A stretch of 36,087 nt of DNA from Oscillibacter sp. (GTDB lineage Bacteria; Bacillota; Clostridia; Oscillospirales; Oscillospiraceae). Numbering within the stretch: position 1 is the first letter of the stretch; the number at the start of each line of letters is the position of its first letter. Of the stretch, positions 1-8,172 are shown piece after piece. Location: contig JAHHSA010000013.1 in NCBI GenBank assembly GCA_020025475.1, positions 1 to 36,087 of the forward strand. Direction: 5' to 3'. Below the pieces are notes generated by a model. That model ran no database searches and was not told the origin of the DNA. It saw nothing but the letters and a program-made list of their open reading frames with translations. Position numbers and translations under genes: made by a program.

Positions 1-530
1 CCCCCCCTGTCTTCACCGATGTGCACCGGCAAGACTACTACTATGATGCGGTATATTGGGCAGTCGCCAACGGAATTACGCTGGGACTGACGGACACCAC
101 CTTCGCCCCCAACAACACCTGTACCCGGGCACAGATGGTCACCTTCCTGTGGCGTGCAGCCGGATGCCCCGAGCCCTCTTCCTTGCAGCAGACCTTCACG
201 GATGTGGCGCCTGAGGCCTACTACGCCAAGGCGGTTGTGTGGGCAGTAGAGCAGGGCATCACCCAGGGCCGCACCGCCCGGACCTTTGATCCTGACAGCC
301 AAATCACCCGGCAGCAGGCCGTGACCTTTATGTGGCGCGCCGCGGGTTCTCCCATCATGGCGCCCGCTGCCTTTACGGATGTGCCCCCCGACGCCTACTA
401 TGCCTCCGCAGTGGCCTGGGCGCTGCAGCAGGGCATTACCAAGGGCGTCACGGCTACAACCTTCTCCCCTGCCGCGCCCTGCACCAGAGGCCAGATCGTC
501 ACCTTCCTGTACCGGAATACGCTGGCATAA
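1..530 (+). CDS. SLH-domain surface protein, C-terminal fragment (5' partial)
   Basis: The reading frame is open from the window edge (first full codon at base 3) to TAA at 528-530, giving 175 residues and no start, so the gene begins upstream. It consists of three consecutive S-layer homology repeats, at about residues 4-54, 64-115 and 124-172. Each begins FTDV, carries a YY..AV.WA helix and an ITxG turn, and ends with a TR.Q.VTFL/M.R block. SLH triplets bind pyruvylated secondary cell-wall polymer and anchor exported proteins to the cell surface (family knowledge). What the N-terminal part does cannot be seen. An internal GTG at base 21 is not a credible start because it lies inside the first repeat. 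Confidence 0.93.
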   Translation, partial: PPVFTDVHRQDYYYDAVYWAVANGITLGLTDTTFAPNNTCTRAQMVTFLWRAAGCPEPSSLQQTFTDVAPEAYYAKAVVWAVEQGITQGRTARTFDPDSQITRQQAVTFMWRAAGSPIMAPAAFTDVPPDAYYASAVAWALQQGITKGVTATTFSPAAPCTRGQIVTFLYRNTLA

Positions 531-956
531 ACCAGACACCATGGCAATGTGGCAGCAGCTGTTTTTCAGAAGTCCAGAGAGTTTTCGAAACGACAGCGTT
601 TCTGAAAAGGCCATATCATTTGTCTGTTTTAACTCAAACTTGCGCCCTTGAAACCACAACTTTTCAGCCAAAACAAAAGCAAAAAATGTGCAGGCCCCCT
701 ATGTGTTAAAATGAAGTTGCGAATCGTCATCAAACACATAGAAAGAGGGCCTGCACGGTGGTAACGACCATGACCCGCTTCTTCTGCCTGGCGTCTGGCA
801 TTGCGAGATTCTGGCATGGTGCAAAAAATGGAATATCAGATAACCGGTCCTTCTTCCCCTGTGTCCCCGCCGAAGGATCAGGGAAAGAAGCGGGAAGCCC
901 GCAGGCAGGAGTATCAGAACGCTTTTTGCAGCTGCTCTTGCAATCATGGCTATGGC
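531..956. other. Gene-poor interval with an inverted-repeat pair (688-707 / 733-756)
   Basis: No convincing gene. An imperfect inverted repeat stands out: GTGCAGGCCC then TATGTGTT on the left, and the complementary AACACATA then GGGCCTGCAC on the right, about 25 bases apart. Just after it (from 758) is an open frame starting GTG GTA ACG with AAAGAGG upstream, whose translation I do not recognise. The pair could be the end of a decayed mobile element or an operator/hairpin. The rest of the interval holds only short non-conserved-looking frames. Confidence 0.35.
582..608 (+). terminator. Possible hairpin downstream of the SLH gene
   Basis: Arms TTTTCGAAACG (582-592) and CGTTTCTGAAAA (597-608) pair with one bulge around an ACAG loop, 52 bases after the SLH stop. 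There is no clear T-run after it, so a terminator role is only a guess. Confidence 0.3.
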
Positions 957-1703
957 TCAGTTTGTTTGACTTCGGTCAATATGGTCATTTCCGCTTGGTT
1001 GCGGAGTGAACGATATTGACTCTTTCTCCAGAAGATCATTTGTACATCCATCCACCTGTTGTTTCTTGATTTGCAAAGACAATCGCAAATTATTTGTAGT
1101 GATGTATTTTACTCCAGCCCTAACCAATTTTTGCAGGCACAGTTCCTCGTCTACCTGCCAGCAACATATGGGAATCTGGTGCTGTAGAAAAATAGAAAGC
1201 GTTTTCTCTGTTAATGTTCTATATTCGATATTAAATCCCGCCAGAGTATCGTTGTGATAAGTATCATACCAATCAGCCAGCTTTTTAGCGGTTGTTTCTG
1301 TCAATAATTCTCCTTCTTGAACAATTCCACAATTTTCTACGTTCTGAAAATACCGAAACGGTCTCCTCACCAGGTCTGCATTTACTTCCCCTGTAAAAAA
1401 CACACGGTCTGCCATTCCAGCCTCCCACAATACAGACATGGCAGGTTCTAAAGTTTCTTTCTCCTTTAGATCACAATTGAGTTCTACAGTGTTCTTACGC
1501 AGAAATTTTACAGCCTCCTGAAGAGTCAAATATTTCTGCAAGCAATCTTTCCTGATTGGATCATGAGATAGATACAATACGCCTTGGAAAATTCGCAGAT
1601 CAATCTCAACCTGGTCTGCCTGCCATTCCACTGCAGTTTTCAAGTTCTCCATGGAATTCATGGGTGTGCCCTCACACCCTGCATGTGCAGTAACATTTAC
1701 CAT
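957..1703 (-). CDS. Glycerophosphodiester phosphodiesterase family protein
   Basis: A 248-residue GDPD TIM-barrel protein that would hydrolyse glycerophosphodiesters to glycerol-3-phosphate and an alcohol. The family metal and catalytic residues are present: H7 in HAG, E33 and D35 in EID, and H47-D48 in SHDP; the C-terminal ITTNN matches the usual T(D/N)xP region. There is no signal peptide, so it is probably cytosolic and acts on imported diesters. The start is ATG at 1703 with AAGGGA about 7 bases upstream. Longer frames begin inside the 1722-1762 hairpin and are rejected. It is the last gene of the operon behind two CUT1 permeases and a binding protein, which suggests uptake and cleavage of a glycerophosphodiester or sugar-phosphate. 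The last ~25 residues are poorly GDPD-like. Family certain, substrate inferred. Confidence 0.85.
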   Translation of the reverse strand: MVNVTAHAGCEGTPMNSMENLKTAVEWQADQVEIDLRIFQGVLYLSHDPIRKDCLQKYLTLQEAVKFLRKNTVELNCDLKEKETLEPAMSVLWEAGMADRVFFTGEVNADLVRRPFRYFQNVENCGIVQEGELLTETTAKKLADWYDTYHNDTLAGFNIEYRTLTEKTLSIFLQHQIPICCWQVDEELCLQKLVRAGVKYITTNNLRLSLQIKKQQVDGCTNDLLEKESISFTPQPSGNDHIDRSQTN

Positions 1704-1721
1704 GCTTGTCCCTTTCTTCAT

Positions 1722-1762
1722 AAAGAATGGCAGAGGCAGATGACCTGCCTCTGCCATTCTTT
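1722..1762 (-). terminator. Perfect 18-bp hairpin between binding-protein gene and GDPD
   Basis: AAAGAATGGCAGAGGCAG (1722-1739) pairs perfectly with 1745-1762 around a 5-base loop. It sits 33 bases after the binding-protein stop and ends 19 bases before the GDPD start. The T-run is better on the plus strand (TTTTTT) than in the operon's direction (TCTTT). It is therefore more likely a leaky attenuator or mRNA 3'-end stabiliser than a full stop for the minus-strand operon. Confidence 0.7.
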
Positions 1763-1794
1763 TTTGCGGTACATCAGTTGCTCAGGTGATTGGC

Positions 1795-3144
1795 TTACTG
1801 AGCAGCCACCCAGTCATCGACTTCCTTTTGGGCAGAACTCAAAGCTTGAGAAATATCCTTACCGTTCAAAGCCACTTCCTCAACAGCATTTGTCAGAATA
1901 CTCTTGGCCTGCCCAGCACGATATACATAGCGCGGAGTCCACAGGTACTGCAGCGTGTCAAACATAGCTGCAACGTTCTCATCATTTTTGACATCGTCAA
2001 AGCTCAAGGCTACCTTCTGGCAAGGCATGCCCTCATTGCGGAGATTCTCCCAGAAGTTCTGGGCAAACACATCGCTGCTGACAAATTTTACATATTCCCA
2101 GGCAGCATCCTTGACCTGACTGTTGGCGGAAATAACAACAGGACTGCCGGCAAACATGCCGCCCATACCTGCGTCTTCATTGATAAACAAGCGTGCAACT
2201 CCATACCGGTCCTGGAGTCCCTGTGCATAAATGTTGTTCAGCATTGCAGGATGGCTGCGGAGATGAATTGCACAGTTATTTTCTGCAGTAGTAAACAATT
2301 CGCCGCCCTGGTTCGCCATGACGCCGGTAGGTGCATTGCGATTGATTTCCAACAGTGCCTCCAGTGCCTGCTTCATAGTGTCGGTGTCAAAGTTAACTTT
2401 CATTTCACTGCTGCGGTTACCTGTACCCCAAGTTCCTCCGAAGTACTCATTCAGGTTCATCACGATATCACCTGCGTCAGTACCTTTGTGGAAGAATCCG
2501 AAATTTTCTTTTCCGGTAACAGGGTTGATGCCAGTCATCTGTGTTCCCTTCTCAATAACCTCCTCCAACGTAGGCTGTGCAGACAGGTATTCCACGCCCC
2601 ACTCATCAAAGAGTTGCTTATCATAAAGAATAAAACGAGTATCCGCAATGAAGGGAAGGCCGTAGATCTGAGGCTCAGTATCACCAGGGGCTACCACTTT
2701 CCATCCATCAACCTGTCCATCAATGTACACTGATAAGTCAAATTGATCCCGATCAATATAAGGCTGCAGGGGTTCCAGCAGGTTCTGATCCGCCAAAGCG
2801 CCAATACCAGGTGCCTGATAAACATCAGCTTCATTTGCAATCATCATCGCCTGGGTTTTTTTCTGATAATCATCCCAGCCCATGATAATATACTGTAAGT
2901 CAATATCCTCGTGCAGTTTCTCAAACTCTTCTTCAAGGACGTGGACACCTTTCAGGGACTTGCCGGAAATGGGGTCCGTGAAATCTTCTTCTTTGAAATC
3001 GCCAATCAGCTGCACTTTCAGGACCGTCTTGCCAGGAGTATCGTCAGTAACGTCGGTTTCGGCGTTGTTGCCGCAGCCGGTCAGCATGCTTCCTATCATC
3101 AGAACAGACAGCATACCAGCAAGAATACGAGAGCATTTTTTCAT
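1795..3144 (-). CDS. ABC transporter substrate-binding lipoprotein (CUT1 / SBP_bac_1 type)
   Basis: A 449-residue extracytoplasmic binding protein. The N-terminus has a basic start, a hydrophobic stretch and the lipobox LTGC with the lipidated Cys at residue 24, so it is anchored to the outer face of the membrane. The rest (about 40-449) has the composition and length of sugar-type family 1 binding proteins, including the GLPF segment and a C-terminal helix-rich lobe. ATG at 3144 is chosen because AGGAAG lies 8 bases upstream and the signal peptide starts there; an in-frame ATG at 3216 would add 24 non-signal residues and overlap the upstream gene. It delivers substrate to the two permeases upstream. 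The ligand is unknown; the GDPD neighbour points towards glycerophosphodiesters, but a plain oligosaccharide is equally possible. Confidence 0.88.
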   Translation of the reverse strand: MKKCSRILAGMLSVLMIGSMLTGCGNNAETDVTDDTPGKTVLKVQLIGDFKEEDFTDPISGKSLKGVHVLEEEFEKLHEDIDLQYIIMGWDDYQKKTQAMMIANEADVYQAPGIGALADQNLLEPLQPYIDRDQFDLSVYIDGQVDGWKVVAPGDTEPQIYGLPFIADTRFILYDKQLFDEWGVEYLSAQPTLEEVIEKGTQMTGINPVTGKENFGFFHKGTDAGDIVMNLNEYFGGTWGTGNRSSEMKVNFDTDTMKQALEALLEINRNAPTGVMANQGGELFTTAENNCAIHLRSHPAMLNNIYAQGLQDRYGVARLFINEDAGMGGMFAGSPVVISANSQVKDAAWEYVKFVSSDVFAQNFWENLRNEGMPCQKVALSFDDVKNDENVAAMFDTLQYLWTPRYVYRAGQAKSILTNAVEEVALNGKDISQALSSAQKEVDDWVAAQ

Positions 3145-3208
3145 TTTAGTGCTTCCTTTCGTTTTTATCTGGCTATTTATTTCAGCAGTAAATACTGCTA
3201 AAAACGAT

Positions 3209-4072
3209 TTATTCACCCTTCACACCGCTGAGGGCAATAGATTGTATAATGTATTTCTGCAAAAGCAGGAACACAATTACAACAGGAATAATTCCCAAAA
3301 ATGCAACACACATGGTACTACCGGCCATTCTGGTGCCTCCTTCCTGGGAAAACGCAGAAATAAAAATAGGCACTGTACGGGTCTGATCACCGGTAAGGAT
3401 CACCAATGGCCACAAGAAATCATTCCAACTGGCCATAAATTTCAGAATCACGATTGTTGCCATAATTGGCGTTGACAATGGCAAATATACCAATGCGAAA
3501 ACTCTGAACGGACCTGCACCATCAATGCGGGCAGCCTCCCCCAAACTATCAGGCAGTTTATCAAAAAAATTCTTCGCCATGATTAATCCAAAGCCGTCAA
3601 TGATTTGCGGTAAAATCAGTGGAGCGAACGTATTTACCATATTAGCCTTGAAAAACATCTTGAACATTGGGATCATGCGAGTTTCAAAAGGTATCATCAT
3701 GGTGCCTAAGATAATTAAAATTAGGGCACCTTTGCCTTTGAACTTGCCTTTGGATAATGCATACCCACCAAGCATCACAGCAATCAGATTGACCAGCACT
3801 GAAACTCCAGCAACAATCAGGGAGTTCATATATGCTGTCCACATGTTCCCGTTCTCCGTGACTACTTTAAAGTTAAATAGGGATGGTTCCTTGACTATCA
3901 ATGACGGCGGAAAAGGTGGCTGAATATTTGCATTTCTCTCGAATGCCACTACTGTCATCCATACAAACGGAACGATAAAAAGAGCGCCAATGGTTGCCAA
4001 CGATAGAAACATGATACGTTCTGTCCTGCGCTTACGCTTTGCATAGCCATCTTTAATTTCTGGAGTTTTCAC
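3209..4072 (-). CDS. ABC transporter permease, CUT1 MalG/UgpE type
   Basis: A 287-residue inner-membrane permease with about six transmembrane segments (first about residues 20-42). It contains the cytoplasmic EAA loop that contacts the ATPase, reading EAARIDGAGPFRVFALVYLP, which is the usual second-permease form of carbohydrate importers. Its ATG at 4072 overlaps the stop of the preceding permease by 4 bases (ATGA), so the pair is translationally coupled. The binding-protein gene follows after 64 bases. No ATPase gene is present in the operon. CUT1 systems commonly borrow a shared MsmK/UgpC-like ATPase encoded elsewhere (family knowledge). Confidence 0.92.
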   Translation of the reverse strand: MKTPEIKDGYAKRKRRTERIMFLSLATIGALFIVPFVWMTVVAFERNANIQPPFPPSLIVKEPSLFNFKVVTENGNMWTAYMNSLIVAGVSVLVNLIAVMLGGYALSKGKFKGKGALILIILGTMMIPFETRMIPMFKMFFKANMVNTFAPLILPQIIDGFGLIMAKNFFDKLPDSLGEAARIDGAGPFRVFALVYLPLSTPIMATIVILKFMASWNDFLWPLVILTGDQTRTVPIFISAFSQEGGTRMAGSTMCVAFLGIIPVVIVFLLLQKYIIQSIALSGVKGE

Positions 4073-4977
4073 AGGTTCTTCCTCCTTGTCGGTTTCTCTT
4101 CCCTTGTGAAGCGGAGATTCAACAGCGTAAAAAGCAATATCAGCACAAATAACACGCAGGATGCAGCCGATGCAATTCCAAATTCATAGTTGCCAAATCC
4201 CCTCTCATAGATGAAGCCGACAATCGTATGGAGGCTTCTTGCAGGAGATCCTGTCATGCCACCCAGTGCATACACATCTGTGAATCGTTGCATACCATTG
4301 ATCCACCCCATGATGATTAAAAACGAAAAGGCACCTTTCATCTGCGGGAATGTAATATGGCAATGAGCTTGCCATCGGCTACAACCGTCCACATAGGCCG
4401 CCTCATAATACTCCGGAGAAATTGTCTGCAAATACGCTAAGAAAATGATGATATTAAAGCCTAACGATCTCCAAATTCCCATGAGTACTGCGCCACATCT
4501 AGCTGTCATCCCATTTTCCAGCCAAGACACAGCAGGCAAACCAAACCATCCCAAAAACTGATTTAAAATTCCGTTAGGATGCAGAATGAACAAAAACAAC
4601 GTCCCTGCAGCAATTGCCGGTGTAACATAAGGAATGAAAAAAAGCGTCTTTAAGAAGTTCTTTCCTTTGACTATCGAATTGATGGCAAGGGCAATTAAAA
4701 ATCCAACCGGGACCGAAATCAGAAGCTGGAAAAACGTGATGAAAAACGTGTTAAAAATTGATTTTCGAAACGCTTCATTTCCAAGGATGTACTTAAAATT
4801 TGCAAGGCCATTAAAAGTCTCCACCGTTCCGTTTGACTTGAAAAAGCTCAAACGCACAACCTCAATAATGGGATATGCCATAAATAATACGATTCCCACG
4901 ATGCTGGGAAGCATAAACAGGTACCAGACTGCGTTCTTTCTTCGCAGCGCCAAGCTACCCGACTTACATGTTTGCAT
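4069..4977 (-). CDS. ABC transporter permease, CUT1 MalF/UgpA type
   Basis: A 302-residue permease with about six transmembrane segments beginning near residue 17 (WYLFMLPSIVGIVLF). The EAA loop reads EAAYVDGCSRWQAHCHITFP, typical of the first permease of sugar importers. It is the first gene of the minus-strand operon; ATG at 4977 has GAGGGG about 7 bases upstream. It heterodimerises with the next gene's product. Downstream genes overlap or follow closely, so permease, permease, binding protein and GDPD form one transcript. The AT-rich interval upstream is shared with a divergent AraC-type regulator, its probable regulator. Confidence 0.92.
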   Translation of the reverse strand: MQTCKSGSLALRRKNAVWYLFMLPSIVGIVLFMAYPIIEVVRLSFFKSNGTVETFNGLANFKYILGNEAFRKSIFNTFFITFFQLLISVPVGFLIALAINSIVKGKNFLKTLFFIPYVTPAIAAGTLFLFILHPNGILNQFLGWFGLPAVSWLENGMTARCGAVLMGIWRSLGFNIIIFLAYLQTISPEYYEAAYVDGCSRWQAHCHITFPQMKGAFSFLIIMGWINGMQRFTDVYALGGMTGSPARSLHTIVGFIYERGFGNYEFGIASAASCVLFVLILLFTLLNLRFTREEKPTRRKNL

Positions 4978-5600
4978 CTCAAGACCCCTCTTCTGTTTCT
5001 AAATAGATAATCATCTTTTGAACGTTTTAGCTGTTCGCCGATATACATGATACAGAATTCTTCTCTTCTTTTCTTGTCCTCTCGTTGAAACTTCATTGCA
5101 AAATGTTGACAAAATAATTTCTGTTTTTCATTTCTTATCCTTCTACGTTACACATCCATCCTTTCAATTTCCGCATATAATCTCGCCGCGTCTTTTTGTT
5201 ATGTGTTTTTGAAATCTCAATTATTGTGTTAAATTCACATAAATCTGTATCATTTTATAAAATTTTGGAGTATGATTTATTGCGTTAATATGATTCCACG
5301 CCGCTCATACAAAGCAATCATCCTTTATCTAACAAGAACTTTACAAAAATTTATCCAATTCATGATTGCTATTTTATTTCATGTTTTATTTTATTATATA
5401 TTCATTTTGCAATCTTCTATTTACTGTTCAAATTGTACGTAATTGTGCAGGCTTCCCTCTTCCAAACATTCCTGCTGCACTTGAGAAGAACGTTGAAATC
5501 TCCGAAAACGGCATGCTATGATAAAGGAATTACCTTCATATGCACTGTGATTTTCGACAGAACTGGCGTATAAACCAATTTATAAAAGAGGAGATGTCTG
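4978..5600. promoter_or_regulatory. AT-rich divergent control region with 12-bp direct repeats
   Basis: About 620 bases with no gene lie between the divergent transporter operon and the AraC-type regulator. A direct repeat TTATTGYGTTAA occurs at 5221-5232 and 5277-5288, with 11 of 12 bases identical and 56 bases apart. This arrangement is typical of AraC-family half-sites on one DNA face. No clean -35/-10 pair was found for the minus-strand operon. The length and AT content suggest complex regulation. Confidence 0.4.
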
Positions 5601-6413
5601 ATGGACTATAACAACGATATTTCTGATATCAGGCTGGATGCTCTTGGCTGGGAGCGTTCAGATCCTACCCGTGTGTTGAAAACCTTTCCTCGTGACTATT
5701 ATCGTTTTCACTTCATCACCAGCGGATATGGATACTGTCGTACCGCTGACGAATATGTTTTACTTGCTCCTGGAGAAGGATTTTTTATTTTCCCAGGCGG
5801 CACCCCCAATTATTACCCCCAAGTCAGTGATCCTTGGGAATATTTCTGGGTAGCGATGCACGGAAAAAGTGTCGAAACCATGATTGCCCAAAACGGGTTT
5901 TCACGTTCCTCCACAACCTATAAAAGCCTTACAGACATGGATAGCATGCGGCAGATCCTGGCAGATATGTGTGCTACCTCAATATCACCTTCTTCTGCAG
6001 ATCAACTGTTCTCCCGCTACTTGTGCGATTTTCTATCCAACATCACGCCGCTAGAATCCAGAAAGAGAAAAGGGTCACTCTTTTTTGAGCAATGCCTAGC
6101 CTTTGTGATTGATAACTATGCAACACATTTAACCATGCAAGATATCACGAATCACTTCAATATAGACCGAACCTATCTCTACAAAATGTTCAAAAAAAAT
6201 CTAGGCGTTTCACCCCAAGCATATCTGTTGAACTACCGCATCAGCAAAGCTTGCGACCTGCTTCAATCAACACAAGACAGTATTACAAATATTGCTTATA
6301 CGGTTGGATTTCGGGATTATTCAGACTTCTCCAGGCAATTTAAATCCATCAAGCACATTACACCTACAGCCTATCGTAAGGCCCACGGGCGTGAAAACAC
6401 TTGGAATCTTTGA
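5601..6413 (+). CDS. AraC-family transcriptional regulator
   Basis: A 270-residue regulator with the classic two-domain layout. An N-terminal cupin-like ligand domain spans about residues 10-140, and includes the FHFITSGYGYC and LLAPGEGFFIFPGG segments of the AraC_binding family. The C-terminal double helix-turn-helix spans about 165-265, with the second helix pair reading IAYTVGFRDYSDFSRQFK, a near-canonical AraC signature. ATG at 5601 has AGGAGA 7 bases upstream. It is transcribed divergently from the CUT1 transporter/GDPD operon, so it probably senses the imported solute or a breakdown product and activates that operon. A bidirectional terminator follows. The ligand is not predictable from sequence. 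Confidence 0.93.
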   Translation: MDYNNDISDIRLDALGWERSDPTRVLKTFPRDYYRFHFITSGYGYCRTADEYVLLAPGEGFFIFPGGTPNYYPQVSDPWEYFWVAMHGKSVETMIAQNGFSRSSTTYKSLTDMDSMRQILADMCATSISPSSADQLFSRYLCDFLSNITPLESRKRKGSLFFEQCLAFVIDNYATHLTMQDITNHFNIDRTYLYKMFKKNLGVSPQAYLLNYRISKACDLLQSTQDSITNIAYTVGFRDYSDFSRQFKSIKHITPTAYRKAHGRENTWNL

Positions 6414-6463
6414 TCAAAAGCTATCAAAGGAATCGTACGTCTACTCATAACCGTCGCAGGAGA

Positions 6464-6489
6464 AGAGCCACGGCGGATGCCGTGGCTCT
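6464..6489. terminator. 11-bp hairpin after AraC gene
   Basis: AGAGCCACGGC (6464-6474) pairs with 6479-6489 around GGAT. It has no T-run on either side and is the first of two tandem hairpins between convergent genes. Confidence 0.5.
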
Positions 6490-6498
6490 CAAAATGTC

Positions 6499-6538
6499 GA
6501 AAAACCCGGCTGCGCATCAAGCGCAAGCCGGGTTTTTC
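6499..6538. terminator. Bidirectional intrinsic terminator
   Basis: GAAAAACCCGGC..TGCGC (6499-6515) pairs with 6521-6538 with one bulge. The A-run on the left and T-run on the right serve both strands, so it ends the AraC gene (plus) and the symporter gene (minus, stop at 6549). Confidence 0.88.
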
Positions 6539-6548
6539 GTCTGCTGGA

Positions 6549-7769
6549 TCAGTCCTCAGCGGAAGTCTTGGCAATCCACTTACGATAGACGGTGTCCACA
6601 ATGACACCGATGGCATTGTCACCAGAAACATTGCAGGCAGTTCCAAAGGAGTCCTGGGTGATATACAGGGCCACCATCAATGCACAGATAGGGCCGTTGG
6701 GGTCGCCCAGCTCGGTGCCGAAGATCATGTACAGGAAAGGCAGGGCAGTCATGATGGAGCCGCCGGGAGCACCCGGAGAGGCAACCATCGCAACGCCCAG
6801 GGTCATGATAAAGGGCACCACAGTGGCGAGGCTGATGGGCAGACGATTCATAAGGCACACAGCAGTAGCACAGGCTGTAATCGTGATCATAGAACCCGCC
6901 ATGTGGATATTAGCGCACAGGGGAACCACAAAATTACGGATCTGAGGAGAGATTCCGTCAGCCTCAGCGCACTTCAGATTCACAGGGATAGCAGCGGCAG
7001 AGGACTGGGTGCCCACCGCGGCAGCGTAGCCGGGAATCTGATTTCTGATGAGGGTAAGGACATTCTTCCGGCTCAGCAGGCCGGCAATCGTAAACTGAAT
7101 CACAATGCAGACCAGGTGCATGATGATCACCACCAGGAACACCTTCCACAAAATACCCAGAATGGCAAAGGTCTTGCCGGAGCGGGTCATGTCAGCAAAG
7201 GTTCCGCAGATGTACAGAGGCAGCAGCGGAATAATGACGCGATTCAGCACGTTGTCCACAATACCGGCCAGGTCCTGCATGTCATAATACAGGTGATCTC
7301 CAATGGTCTTTCCACGCAACATGGACATACTAAGACCTAGAACGAACGCCAGTGCCACAGCTGTCAGGGTATCGAGCAGGGGTGGAATGCTCAGGGAGAA
7401 GTAGGTGGAAAGGCCCGTACCGGTGGCGGCAGCAATTTGCTGTAGTGCGCCCTCACTCATAAAGCTGGGAAAGAGTGTGGAAGAGACCAGGTAAGAGGCA
7501 GAGCCGAAAATCAGGGTGGAGGTATAGGCAATTGCCACGGTAATCAGCAGCAGCTTTCCTGCACCACCCTGGAGATCAGCAATTCCCTTTGTCACATAAG
7601 CTACAATCATAATGGGGATGATAAACTTCAAAAAGGCACTGAACAGGCCTGATGCAGTCACAATAATCCGGCCAAACCAGACTGGCATAAACTGGCCAAT
7701 CAGGATGCCGACCACAATGGCGATCAGCAGTCTGGGGAGCAGCCCCAGCTTCTTTTTCTGTTCTTTCAT
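6549..7769 (-). CDS. Dicarboxylate/amino acid:cation symporter (SDF/DAACS family)
   Basis: A 406-residue secondary transporter of the glutamate/dicarboxylate family, with about eight hydrophobic segments. Family landmarks are the serine-rich hairpin TQSSAAAIP (254-262), a glycine/proline re-entrant loop SPGAPGG (331-337) and NVSGDNAI (380-387). The usual NMDGT motif is replaced by NIHMAGS (287-293). Loss of the acidic residue there resembles SstT-type serine/threonine carriers (which carry NMAG) more than GltP, so the substrate could be a neutral amino acid. ATG at 7769 has AGGAGG about 11 bases upstream. It is a single-gene unit ended by the 6499-6538 terminator. Family secure, substrate open. 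Confidence 0.9.
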   Translation of the reverse strand: MKEQKKKLGLLPRLLIAIVVGILIGQFMPVWFGRIIVTASGLFSAFLKFIIPIMIVAYVTKGIADLQGGAGKLLLITVAIAYTSTLIFGSASYLVSSTLFPSFMSEGALQQIAAATGTGLSTYFSLSIPPLLDTLTAVALAFVLGLSMSMLRGKTIGDHLYYDMQDLAGIVDNVLNRVIIPLLPLYICGTFADMTRSGKTFAILGILWKVFLVVIIMHLVCIVIQFTIAGLLSRKNVLTLIRNQIPGYAAAVGTQSSAAAIPVNLKCAEADGISPQIRNFVVPLCANIHMAGSMITITACATAVCLMNRLPISLATVVPFIMTLGVAMVASPGAPGGSIMTALPFLYMIFGTELGDPNGPICALMVALYITQDSFGTACNVSGDNAIGVIVDTVYRKWIAKTSAED

Positions 7770-8126
7770 ATCTTGTTTCCTCCTAAGTACACAGTGGATC
7801 GGGGGACAATCCGCTCAGCTGCATCCATGGTATCTCTTTCTGCGCATCACTTCAAGACTGAAAAGTCCCAAAGTTTTCAACCATCTTGCTCGTTTGCTTT
7901 AGAAAGCTCGTCAGTTTTCTACTGTTATCACTTATTTTGAAGTGTATGCGCATCATGAACACTTTCCTGTATGTGCAGGAAAATGTATGAACGTGCAAAA
8001 AGCATCTCTCTGTGATGTGATAATCGGTGATACACTTTTCAGCCGCCCATCTCGCTCCACGAGCAGACGCACACATTCCCCGCTACTGACAGTAAAAAGT
8101 CTGCCGCACAGTTTTTAGACAAACTG
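7770..8126. promoter_or_regulatory. Symporter upstream region with a 7-bp inverted repeat
   Basis: No gene is visible. TTTCCTG (7963-7969) and CAGGAAA (7976-7982) form a perfect inverted repeat with a 6-base spacer about 195 bases upstream of the symporter start; it is a possible operator. I could not identify a convincing promoter. Confidence 0.3.
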
Positions 8127-8156
8127 ATGCCCCGGCGCTTGGGAGCGCCGGGGCAT
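8127..8156 (-). terminator. Terminator hairpin after the ABC ATPase gene
   Basis: ATGCCCCGGCGCT (8127-8139) pairs perfectly with 8144-8156 around TGGG, 17 bases after the ATPase stop. The T-run is stronger on the plus strand (TTTT) than on the minus strand. Confidence 0.7.
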
Positions 8157-8172
8157 TTTGCAGCTTTTTGAT

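Noticed and set aside
1704..1757. N-terminal extension of the GDPD protein
   Set aside because: Its start sits within the 18-bp hairpin; AAGGGA precedes ATG 1703.
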